The position numbers and the translations under genes are program-made. A stretch of 32,765 nt of DNA, from the NCBI GenBank assembly GCA_017995345.1, contig JAGOJA010000022.1, positions 1 through 32,765 of the forward strand, written 5' to 3'. The notes under the pieces were generated by a model. The model saw only the letters and a program-made list of their open reading frames with translations, was not told where the DNA came from and did not search any database. The stretch is from Flavobacterium sp. (GTDB lineage Bacteria; Bacteroidota; Bacteroidia; Flavobacteriales; Flavobacteriaceae). Shown here one piece after another: positions 8,244-14,183 of the stretch. Within the stretch, counting starts at the first letter, position 1; each line of letters starts with the position of its first letter.

Positions 8244-8557
8244 TTACAAAAAAACACGTTTAGGACAACTGTGATTATCAATATACGCCTCCGCAAAAGA
8301 ATAAAGAAAGCGCGGCTTATGAAGCTTTCTCAAATTGCGAAGTCCGTTTAAATAGCCCTACAAATAGATTTTGAGAAAGATTGTAGTGTAAAAACCGGAT
8401 GATCTACTGATTTTAAAGTCTGAATCTCAAAATCCAAAGCTTTTAAGCTTCTATCTTCTAAAAAAACGATAAACCATACTGGAATATTGGCAAAAATAGC
8501 GTCTTCTAATCGCTATAAAGTCATTTGGTTAGCGGAAATTCCAGTGATGTGTTGCAT
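8244..8557 (-). pseudogene. relic of an IS1182-like (DUF772) transposase, N-terminal part
   Basis: Reading the minus strand from ATG 8557 gives MQHITGISANQMTL, an in-frame TAG (8513-8515), then RLEDAIFANIPVWFI, a stretch with DFEIQTLKS, and SFSKSI. After a frameshift the reading continues as YLNGLRNLRKLHK. IS1182-type transposases start with a segment like MQHIxGISRNQ, SLEDxISxDNPVRFID, then KxxLYGYLNGxRSSRKLE in that order. The order and spacing agree, so this is a decayed N-terminal third with a nonsense codon and at least one frameshift. The frame finally closes at TAA 8244-8246. No terminal inverted repeats were recognised. The rest of spacer 8158-8872 holds the T-tract/ACAGACTG leader (8623-8640) and the operator region of the next operon. 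Confidence 0.65.
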
Positions 8558-8622
8558 TATAAAACATACCAAAATTAGGTTTTATATATGCCTGTTTTGG
8601 AATATTTATTTAAAATAAAAGA

Positions 8623-8640
8623 AGTTTTTTTTACAGACTG
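8623..8640 (+). repeat. T-tract/ACAGACTG leader motif, copy 1
   Basis: AGTTTTTTTTACAGACTG is followed by ACGTTAG. Related copies lie at 11008-11025, 11239-11255 and 14082-14098, each upstream of a small gene on the same strand. Confidence 0.7.
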
Positions 8641-8792
8641 ACGTTAGTTGCTGCGCTACGAGAAACACCGTAATAATAAGGAATTATAACTAAAAACGTT
8701 AAAAGAGATCCTATTTGCTTTTCGTAATAATATCTCTTTTTTTTTCTCTTTCAATTGTTAAAATTTTAAAATAAATACTAAAACGCTTTTTT

Positions 8793-8817
8793 TAGTTAGG
8801 ATAGCTAACTATATTTA
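8793..8817 (+). promoter_or_regulatory. candidate MarR operator over the promoter of the trx-protoglobin operon
   Basis: TAGTTAG-gatag-CTAACTA (8793-8811) is a perfect 7-bp dyad. It overlaps TATATTTA (8810-8817), a -7 element with one mismatch. The inner part TTAG-N5-CTAA recurs at 10096-10108 over the marR promoter, which suggests one repressor acting at both sites. Confidence 0.6.
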
Positions 8818-8872
8818 CATTATAATTGTAGTTTACAAAAACAAAATAGTACTAATTTTAAAAATTAATCTA

Positions 8873-9106
8873 ATGAGTAAATCAATTTTCTATCACGCAG
8901 GTTGTTCTGTTTGTCTAAGCGCAGAACACGATGTAATTGACCTAATTGGACATTCAAATGTTCAAATCGTTAATCTTGGAACAGATAAATCAAGAATTGA
9001 CGAAGCAGTAAAAGCAGGTGTAAAATCTGTTCCAGCATTAGTAACCCCAAATGGGAATGTATTGCACATCAATTTTGGTGCATCAATGGCTGATGTTATC
9101 AGGTAA
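8873..9106 (+). CDS. small thioredoxin-like protein with CSVC motif
   Basis: The 77-residue protein has a CxxC site (CSVC, residues 11-14) after a short first strand SIFYHAG, and a cis-Pro loop KSVPALV (Pro54), as in thioredoxin or glutaredoxin folds. It lacks a signal peptide and is much shorter than classical thioredoxin (about 105 residues), closer to glutaredoxin-like minimal proteins. Its likely role is thiol-disulfide or thiol-based transfer chemistry in the cytoplasm. It is the first gene of a probable operon with an exported protoglobin and a DUF2024 protein, behind a dyad operator. Electron donor and substrate are not deducible. Confidence 0.8.
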   Translation: MSKSIFYHAGCSVCLSAEHDVIDLIGHSNVQIVNLGTDKSRIDEAVKAGVKSVPALVTPNGNVLHINFGASMADVIR

Positions 9107-9160
9107 TAAAAAACTGCTGAAACACACATAGTTTTTTTAAAAATTTAAAATTACAAAAAA

Positions 9161-9808
9161 ATGAAAAAATGTATTACAATAATTCTAGTAGCTTTTGCTC
9201 TTTCTATTACGCAAGCGCAAACTAAAAAGCCAGCAGGTTATACGTATGGAACCAAACAAGTTTCTAAATCTCCATTCAGTTTAGAAGATTTAAAACTTTT
9301 GCAACAAACCTTGCTATTTAGCGACGAAGATGTACAATATTTAAAAATGAGCCACGACATTTTAAAAGATCAAACAAACGATATTTTAGATGTTTGGTAT
9401 GGTTTTGTTGGAGGTACACCACAATTACTATACTTTTTTGGCAACAAAACTACAGGAAAACCTGAAGCAGAATATTTAGCCAAAGTTCGTGAAAGATTCG
9501 CCATGTGGATTTTACAAACCGCAGAAGCAAATTATAATCAAGATTGGTTGAATTATCAGTACGAAATTGGTTTACGTCATTACTCAACCAAAAAAAACAA
9601 AACCGATAAAGCAACAGCTGTTCCTATTGTAAATTACAGATATATTCCCGCATTGACAATTCCGCTTACAACAACTTTAAAACCATTTTTAGCAAAAAAA
9701 GGGGCAAGTGCAGCCGATGTTGATAAAATGTACAACGCTTGGGTAAAATCAGTTTTGTTGCAATCAATACTTTGGGGACAACCTTATATGAAAAAAGGAG
9801 AATTTTAA
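9161..9808 (+). CDS. protoglobin with N-terminal signal peptide
   Basis: The 215-residue protein is a single-domain protoglobin. Residues 24-30 (PAGYTYG), 37-47 (SPFSLEDLKLL), 78-84 (VWYGFVG) and 132-150 (YQYEIGLRHYSTKKNKTDK) match the archaeal protoglobin pattern in order. His140 in EIGLRH is at the proximal heme-ligand position. The end (KPFLAKKG, WVKSVLLQSILWGQPY) also fits. Residues 1-20 form a signal peptide with a probable cut after QAQ, so the heme protein should be periplasmic or surface-facing, which is not the usual location for a globin. Known protoglobins bind O2, CO and NO. The gene lies 54 bases after the thioredoxin-like gene and 10 bases before the DUF2024 gene. I infer gas binding or NO/O2 handling. 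Fold assignment is firm; function is inferred. Confidence 0.9.
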   Translation: MKKCITIILVAFALSITQAQTKKPAGYTYGTKQVSKSPFSLEDLKLLQQTLLFSDEDVQYLKMSHDILKDQTNDILDVWYGFVGGTPQLLYFFGNKTTGKPEAEYLAKVRERFAMWILQTAEANYNQDWLNYQYEIGLRHYSTKKNKTDKATAVPIVNYRYIPALTIPLTTTLKPFLAKKGASAADVDKMYNAWVKSVLLQSILWGQPYMKKGEF

Positions 9809-9818
9809 GAATAAAAAT

Positions 9819-10082
9819 ATGAAAATAGCAGTTTGGGATACTTATGTAACTCGCAAAGACGGTAAAGTGATGCATTTTGATATTTTAGTAAACGAAAATT
9901 TGAAAGATGAAAACCAAATCTTTGAATATGGAAAAACGTATCTAAAAAGTGTGATGCAAGAAGGACAAAATCTAACCTCAAAAGAATGTAATTTTTGTCA
10001 TATAGACAAAGCTCCAAATGAAGTTGAAAAACAAATTATAAAAAGTGGTTTTGCCATTATCGAAATGGAAAACTGCTATTAA
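9819..10082 (+). CDS. DUF2024 family protein
   Basis: This 87-residue cytoplasmic protein begins MKIAVWDTYVTRKDG, continues with KVMHFDILV, and ends in a mixed segment with CNFCHID (Cys57, Cys60) and a last Cys86. This is the DUF2024 pattern; no biochemical role is known to me. The CxxCH segment could bind a metal or act as a thiol switch. It is placed 10 bases after the protoglobin stop and shares its operon. All three genes of the operon except the globin core carry CxxC motifs, in line with a redox function. Confidence 0.85.
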   Translation: MKIAVWDTYVTRKDGKVMHFDILVNENLKDENQIFEYGKTYLKSVMQEGQNLTSKECNFCHIDKAPNEVEKQIIKSGFAIIEMENCY

Positions 10083-10095
10083 TTTTTATATTTGA

Positions 10096-10113
10096 TTAGG
10101 GTTACTAACTTTG
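10096..10113 (+). promoter_or_regulatory. candidate MarR operator overlapping the marR -7 element
   Basis: TTAG-ggtta-CTAA (10096-10108) is a dyad like the one at 8793-8811. It overlaps TAACTTTG (10106-10113), an exact TAnnTTTG. Aligned with the first site, 12 of the central 14 positions outside the spacer agree in the TTAG and CTAACT blocks. It suggests autorepression of the MarR gene. Confidence 0.6.
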
Positions 10114-10144
10114 TAAACCGAAAGCGATCTTTGCTTTCGGTTTA
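10114..10144 (+). terminator. 12-bp perfect hairpin between DUF2024 and marR
   Basis: The stem TAAACCGAAAGC / GCTTTCGGTTTA with a 7-base loop is perfect and is followed by TTATTTG. It can serve as terminator for the upstream operon. Since the marR transcript should start around 10120, the same hairpin may also lie at the 5' end of the marR mRNA. Confidence 0.55.
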
Positions 10145-10159
10145 TTATTTGTAAAAAAC

Positions 10160-10768
10160 ATGGAAAGCATTTTTAATTTAAATAACCAAAATTCGAATCT
10201 TGACAATAAAATTGTTGCAGGATTAGACCGTATTTCTCAAGTTTTCAAAACTCTGCTTTGGGGAAAATCAAAAACTTATAACTTAAGCCCTATTCAAATT
10301 CAATTACTTATTTTTATTGAGTATCATAGCGAAGAAAAAACAACTATTAGTTATTTATCACAAGAATTTAATTTAGCAAAACCAACAATTAGTGATACAA
10401 TTAAAACATTAGAACAAAAACAATTTATAAAAAAAATAGTTGACAAAAACGACAGTCGAAGCTATAGAATTAAATTGACCCAAACAGGGAAAAATATAGT
10501 GTTAGAAACGGAAAGTTTTGTAAATCCTTTAGCTGAAATAATTGCAAATTCAAACCAGAATGATAAATTAGTTTTGTGGGAAAGCATAACAAATATTATT
10601 CAACAATTAAACGAATTGAAAATAATTAGCGTTCAAAGAACTTGTTTCAACTGTAAATTTTATTCTGATAATAACAACATATCTTTTTGCAATTTACTTA
10701 ATCAAAATCTAAAAACCGAAGATATTAGAATTGATTGTGAAGAGTTTGAATTAAATAATTCAAACTAA
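10160..10768 (+). CDS. MarR-family regulator with four-cysteine C-terminal tail
   Basis: This is a winged-helix regulator of 202 residues. The helix-turn-helix lies around 60-90 (TTISYLSQEF, LAKPTISDTIKTLE) and the wing is DKNDSRSYRIKLT. After the usual MarR dimer helix, a tail adds Cys162, Cys165, Cys177 and Cys193 (TCFNCKFYS, SFCNLL, IDCEEF), a spacing suited to a metal or Fe-S site or to disulfide sensing. MarR proteins are usually about 140-160 residues, so the tail is an extension. The dyads upstream of this gene and of the trx-protoglobin-DUF2024 operon suggest it represses both and responds to oxidants, NO or metal state. The regulatory link is inferred from the shared dyad. Confidence 0.85.
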   Translation: MESIFNLNNQNSNLDNKIVAGLDRISQVFKTLLWGKSKTYNLSPIQIQLLIFIEYHSEEKTTISYLSQEFNLAKPTISDTIKTLEQKQFIKKIVDKNDSRSYRIKLTQTGKNIVLETESFVNPLAEIIANSNQNDKLVLWESITNIIQQLNELKIISVQRTCFNCKFYSDNNNISFCNLLNQNLKTEDIRIDCEEFELNNSN

Positions 10769-10778
10769 AGCAGCTACA

Positions 10779-10824
10779 AATTAAGTAGACATCTCCGCTA
10801 GAAACATACTGACTGCCTCTTTCA
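10779..10824 (-). mobile_element. probable degraded group II intron 3' end, short piece
   Basis: On the minus strand, GTTTCTAGCGGAG, preceded by GTGAAAGAGGC and followed by GTCTACT, aligns with the better preserved domain V-VI piece at 12455-12620. The domain VI stem is no longer complementary here. The rest of spacer 10769-11046 has a CTCGAT-TAC-ATCGAG hairpin (10837-10851) and CATTGCA-CT-TGCAATG (10864-10879). Confidence 0.35.
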
Positions 10825-10985
10825 CTTCCTTTTAAGCTCGATTACATCGAGTACTTATTAATTCATTGCACTTGCAATGCGAATAAACAATTATACTCTA
10901 AAAATGTATCTCAAGGTGTAAAATTCTTGTGAATTGTAAGCTATTTCTAAACACCAATAATCCTGTTTTTGACCGTGTAATTTAT

Positions 10986-11025
10986 TATATTTGTTTAAAC
11001 AAACTGTAGTCTTTTTTCACTTACT
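10986..11025 (+). promoter_or_regulatory. promoter and T-tract leader (motif copy 2) of the DUF1801 fragment
   Basis: TATATTTG (10986-10993) is an exact -7 element. The leader then reads AGTCTTTTTTCACTTACTG (11008-11025... the last G at 11025), a variant of the ACAGACTG leader. Confidence 0.5.
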
Positions 11026-11046
11026 GTCCTTTTATCAAATTGAAAA

Positions 11047-11262
11047 ATGATAAAAAAATTAGAAATAAAGTCAAATCCTAAAGTTGAAATAGTTTTCAAC
11101 AATTTTCCTAAATTTATTCGGGATAAGATACTATCAATTAGAAAATTGGTTCTTGAAACCGCACATGAAATTGATGGCTTAAACATGTTAGAGGAAACTT
11201 TAAAATGGGGAGAGCCAAGTTATTTGGTTAAAAATGGAGGTTTTTTCACAGACTGCTGTTAG
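11047..11262 (+). pseudogene. DUF1801 (YdhG-like) protein, 3'-truncated
   Basis: The reading frame gives 71 residues. From the start through LEETLKWGEPSYLVKNGG (about 49-66) it follows DUF1801 proteins, which normally continue for another 60 or more residues after the KWGEPSYLVKKG segment. Here the frame runs straight into the T-tract/ACAGACTG leader of the next gene and ends as FFTDCC at a chance stop (11260-11262). The cut therefore coincides with the beginning of a recurrent leader, which makes it look like a recombination junction, not random decay. The 5' half keeps its promoter and may still be expressed. Confidence 0.8.
11239..11255 (+). repeat. T-tract/ACAGACTG leader motif, copy 3
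   Basis: GGTTTTTTCACAGACTG, then CTGTTAGG. It shares TTTTTTCACAGACTG exactly with copy 4 (14084-14098). It forms the junction between the DUF1801 fragment and the leader of the gene at 11325. Confidence 0.75.
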
Positions 11263-11324
11263 GTAGTCATTGTAACGGGCGACCCAAAGGGACAAAGAAC
11301 ATTCAGACATTTAAAAATTTGAAT

Positions 11325-11876
11325 ATGAGAAAAGTAATTGCAGCAATCAATATGACACTTGACGGAGTTTGCGACCACACTGTCGGAATTGTTGATGAAG
11401 AATTACATCAACATTATTCTACACTTATAACTAATGCAGGAGTAATTTTATATGGTCGCACAACCTATGAACTAATGCAATTTTGGCAAATACTTTTGCA
11501 AAATCCATCTGGTAAAAAATCAATGGACGATTTTGCAATTTCAATTGACAAAATTCCAAAACTTGTTTTCTCCACCACATTAAAGGAAACCAACTGGGTC
11601 AGTGCAAAACTTTCAGACCTACCACTTAACGAAAAAGTTTTGGAACTCAAGCAACAATCAGGACGGAACATATTGATAGGAAGTCGGAGTTTAATTATTC
11701 AACTTTTAAACAATAATCTCATTGACGAATTTCAAATTTGTATTCATCCTATCATCGAAGGAAAAGGACTAAAACTATTTGAAAAAATCAAAGACAGAAT
11801 CATGTTGAAACTCATCAACACAAAATCTCTAAATTCAGGGGTGACAATAATGTATTATGTACCAAAAGTAAAATAA
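11325..11876 (+). CDS. dihydrofolate reductase family (RibD C-terminal domain) protein
   Basis: This 183-residue protein has the RibD_C fold. MRKVIAAINMTLDGV opens the domain, GVILYGRTTYELM (about 42-54) is the cofactor-binding region, KLVFSTTLKETNW follows, and NILIGSRSLIIQLLNNNLIDE carries the glycine-rich NADPH segment. The end IHPIIEGKGLKLF is the conserved closing motif. Stand-alone proteins of this type are NADPH-dependent reductases of unknown substrate. ATG 11325 is used; an in-frame TTG at 11319 adds only two residues. It is followed 63 bases later by the VOC gene, so the two may be co-transcribed. Confidence 0.88.
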   Translation: MRKVIAAINMTLDGVCDHTVGIVDEELHQHYSTLITNAGVILYGRTTYELMQFWQILLQNPSGKKSMDDFAISIDKIPKLVFSTTLKETNWVSAKLSDLPLNEKVLELKQQSGRNILIGSRSLIIQLLNNNLIDEFQICIHPIIEGKGLKLFEKIKDRIMLKLINTKSLNSGVTIMYYVPKVK

Positions 11877-11939
11877 ACGACTAACCAATAATAATACAGA
11901 ACCAAAAAACTGAAAAGAATTAGACTAAAAGTATAAGTG

Positions 11940-12419
11940 ATGACAAAAAGTAAATTAATCGAAATGCACAATGTTGGTATCGTTGTGGAATCCCTCGATA
12001 ATGCTATTGCTTTCTTTACAGAAATTGGACTGATATTAGAAGGACGAATGATGGTTGAAGGCGAAAGGGCAGGACGTGTAACAGGACTCGGTAATCAGTC
12101 TGTTGAGATTGCAATGATGGTTACACCAGATGGGCATTCCCGACTTGAACTATCACATTTTTTTGCACCTCAAACAATTGCGGACCACAGAAATAATCCA
12201 GTAAACTCACTTGGCTATCTACGTGTAATGTTTAGGGTTGATAATCTTGACGAACTACTAATTAGACTTGAGAAATTTGATGCTAAGGTAGTAGATGAAG
12301 TTGTTCAGTTTGGAGAAACCTATCGACTCTGTTACATACGAGGAGTAGAAGGACTTCTAATCGGATTAGCGGAACAGCTCGGTAGTGAAACCGCATCTGA
12401 CATTTTAGAAAAAAAATGA
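11940..12419 (+). CDS. VOC (glyoxalase/bleomycin-resistance) family protein
   Basis: This 159-residue protein has paired beta-alpha-beta-beta-beta modules. The first opens MHNVGIVVESLDNAIAFF with a His in the first metal position; RLELSHFF gives a Glu, and the second module has LGYLRVMFRVDNLDELL and ends GLLIGLAEQL. Members bind a divalent metal and act as lyases, dioxygenases or drug-binding proteins. The substrate cannot be told. ATG 11940 is chosen over the adjacent GTG 11937. It follows the RibD_C gene by 63 bases. Downstream is the group II intron relic. Confidence 0.85.
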   Translation: MTKSKLIEMHNVGIVVESLDNAIAFFTEIGLILEGRMMVEGERAGRVTGLGNQSVEIAMMVTPDGHSRLELSHFFAPQTIADHRNNPVNSLGYLRVMFRVDNLDELLIRLEKFDAKVVDEVVQFGETYRLCYIRGVEGLLIGLAEQLGSETASDILEKK

Positions 12420-12454
12420 CACATTCAACTAATGAAAAAAAAACAACGACCCGC

Positions 12455-12620
12455 TAATCGAGCAGACGGCTCCGCTAGAAACTAACGGAGTGCGCCTCTC
12501 ACACCCACCGTTCCCTTCGTCTTCGCTCAGGACAGGCCAAGCGGGTCACTTATACGGCGGTTCGTCCCGAAGCTTCGGGATGATGGGTTGAGTTCCATGT
12601 AAATTCCCAACATAGACTGG
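12455..12620 (-). mobile_element. group II intron 3' end (domains V-VI), relic
   Basis: On the minus strand the order is GGGAATTTACATGG, a palindrome TCCCGAAGCTTCGGGA (12565-12580), GAACCGCCGTATA (domain V start), a stretch of about 40 bases, GGTGTGAGAGGCGCAC, the domain VI stem CTCCGTTAG-TTT-CTAGCGGAG, and CTGCTCGATT near the 3' end. Bacterial group II introns of this group have GAACCGCCGTATAC..GTACGGTGGTGTGAGAGG and end in CTACTCGATT. The tip of domain V is replaced here by a CCTGTCCTGAGCGAAG-type sequence. No reverse transcriptase frame is left. Confidence 0.6.
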
Positions 12621-12879
12621 TAGCCTCGTTTCTTGAGTCTTTATAGGGTAATGATAGTGGTGAGAATCGGGCTTTACTTAATTTTGATTTCGGATTTCGT
12701 GATATGCTTCGCTGTTGGACAATTGCTCAGCCGTCTTTGCAAGTGCGACAAAATGCAAAGGCGTGATTGTGGTTGCTTCTCTTCGCATACTGCTATTCGT
12801 TTGCAATGAGTATGATAAGAACACTCTAACGGTTATTTTTAAGGCTTTTTTACGCCTTAATTTGGTATCAAAAAGAGGA

Positions 12880-12965
12880 AGCGACTTTTAAAAAAAGAAT
12901 TTGAATTGCAGTTTAAATCACCTATATTTACTTTCTAATTAACTCAATTTGAGTTCGTTTGGCGG
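12880..12965 (+). repeat. conserved upstream leader, copy B (before membrane protein gene)
   Basis: It aligns with 7548-7635: AGCGACTTTT, AATTGCAGTTTAAATC, TATATTTAC, TAATTAAC and GTTCGTTT occur in the same order and spacing. TATATTTAC is a -7-like block. It then runs into GGCGG-T5 and an ACAAACTGACGTTGG variant of the ACAGACTG motif. Confidence 0.65.
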
Positions 12966-13016
12966 TTTTTAGACAAACTGACGTTGGCTGAAATTTTAAA
13001 CAAAGGGCTACTTAAA

Positions 13017-13766
13017 ATGGAAGAAACAAAAATATCAAAGCTGTCTGCAATCCTCAACGCAGACTTTAGCGAAGAAGATACTATTTGGCTAACCAATGGT
13101 AAGACTCTAAGAAAGACAATAGGTGTTTTAGGGATGGCATTACCGTTCCTTCTCCTCTTATCTCTATATATCTTCACTACTTTTGGAAGGCCTTTGGAGT
13201 CAATAAGTCACTATTACTACACAAGAGTATCAGGAGTATTTATTGGAATAATGAGCATTTTAGCCGTCTTCCTTATCATTTATAAAGGGAAAGAACCAAT
13301 AGACCTTTTCGTCTCGCTTATTGCTGGTGTTTCGGCACTTTTTGTAGTGATGTTTCCGACTGGAAACATCACAGAAATATGCCACGATACAACCAAAGCA
13401 TACTCAGTAACTATTTTATCAAAAAATGCATTTCGAGAAAACTTTCACTATATATCAGCAGGACTATTTTTAAGCTGTTTGTCGTATATGTCTATATTTC
13501 TATTCACAAAGTCGGATAAAACTAAAGAAGAACGTGGAGTGAAGAAAAAAATTAGAAATAGGATATACAGAGTGTGCGGAGTACTTATGATTTTTGCAAT
13601 TACAGTAATTTTTTTAGGAGGGTTCTGTAAATTAATTCCAGAAGACATTTATCAAAATCACCAATTAACCTTTTGGATGGAAGCCTTAGCCGTTGAAAGT
13701 TTTGGATTTTCCTGGCTTATAAAGGGAGAAACTTTGTTTAAAGACAAAAAAATAATAAATACATAA
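13017..13766 (+). CDS. multi-pass membrane protein of unknown function
   Basis: The 249-residue protein (ATG 13017; an in-frame TTG at 12984 lies in the leader) has about six membrane segments. The first is LGMALPFLLLLSLYIF, and a conserved-looking loop SISHYYYTRVSGVFIG follows. The next segments cover FVSLIAGVSALFVVMFPTG, GLFLSCLSYMSIFLF and VLMIFAITVIFLGG. The S-x-YYYT then FPTG pattern occurs in uncharacterised bacterial membrane proteins. I cannot name a function. It sits behind conserved leader copy B and directly before a transposase relic, in the accessory island. Confidence 0.75.
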   Translation: MEETKISKLSAILNADFSEEDTIWLTNGKTLRKTIGVLGMALPFLLLLSLYIFTTFGRPLESISHYYYTRVSGVFIGIMSILAVFLIIYKGKEPIDLFVSLIAGVSALFVVMFPTGNITEICHDTTKAYSVTILSKNAFRENFHYISAGLFLSCLSYMSIFLFTKSDKTKEERGVKKKIRNRIYRVCGVLMIFAITVIFLGGFCKLIPEDIYQNHQLTFWMEALAVESFGFSWLIKGETLFKDKKIINT

Positions 13767-13954
13767 TAAGATGGCAACAAAACAATCAACCAACAGAAAT
13801 TTGGAGTTTGAAAGTATTGGAACAAAAACTAAATTACATTCATGACAAAACCGTAGCATCCATTTTCGTAACTGATATTATTAATTGAAAATCTAATTCA
13901 GCCAGAGATTATGGGAACAACGATCAAACAATTTTAGAGACGGATTTGAATTGA
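13766..13954 (+). pseudogene. C-terminal relic of a REP-associated Y1 transposase (RAYT)
   Basis: Read in the frame of TGG 13772-13774, the sequence gives WQQNNQPTEIWSLKVLEQ, then KLNYIHDKTVASIFVTDIIN, an in-frame TGA (13886-13888) and KSNSARDYGNNDQTILETDL before a second TGA at 13952-13954. RAYT transposases end with NQPIELW, KLNYIHxNPVxxGFV, a W-KYSSARDY block and a LLEI tail, in this order. The first TGA stands where that block has Trp, so TGG to TGA is the likely mutation. The 5' two thirds, including the catalytic HUH and Tyr, are missing. The piece starts directly at the stop of the membrane protein gene. The spacer 13955-14183 has a GCATTAG-N9-CTAATG hairpin near 13983-14005 and the leader motif copy 4. 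Confidence 0.75.
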
Positions 13955-14081
13955 TTGTGATACTGAGTGCGAGCTCAAAGTTTGCATTAGCGGTGAATTC
14001 TAATGAATGTTACATCGATAAATATACGGAAATTCTCTTTTAAATACACTTATTTTGCTATATTCGTTTGAAACAAGCAGA

Positions 14082-14098
14082 AGTTTTTTCACAGACTG
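14082..14098 (+). repeat. T-tract/ACAGACTG leader motif, copy 4
   Basis: AGTTTTTTCACAGACTG is followed by AGGATAGCGGT. It lies about 90 bases before the lipoprotein ATG. The upstream GTTTGAAACAAGCAG resembles GTTTAAACAAACTG before copy 2. Confidence 0.75.
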
Positions 14099-14183
14099 AG
14101 GATAGCGGTAATTGGTACGAGCGTTAATTGGGATATTGGGTTTAAACCATTTGACAAATTATAAGTCAAACACCAAAAAAAAT

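Larger units (their letters stand above)
12420..13016. other. 600-bp spacer with intron relic and conserved leader
   Basis: Besides the intron relic, it has an imperfect stem CTTTGCA-N12-TGCAAAG near 12735-12760, a terminator-like hairpin TTAAGGC-N8-GCCTTAA at 12839-12860, and the leader copy B at 12880-12965. No gene is seen. Confidence 0.6.

Noticed and set aside
12735-12760. GTGCGAC as a group II intron 5' end
   Set aside because: It is on the plus strand while the intron 3' end is on the minus strand, and no further 5' domain follows.
12984-13016. TTG start for the membrane protein
   Set aside because: It falls within the ACAAACTGACGTTGG leader; ATG 13017 gives the natural N-terminus.
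14112-14183. Upstream start for the serine hydrolase
   Set aside because: The added 24 residues would precede and disrupt the lipoprotein signal peptide.
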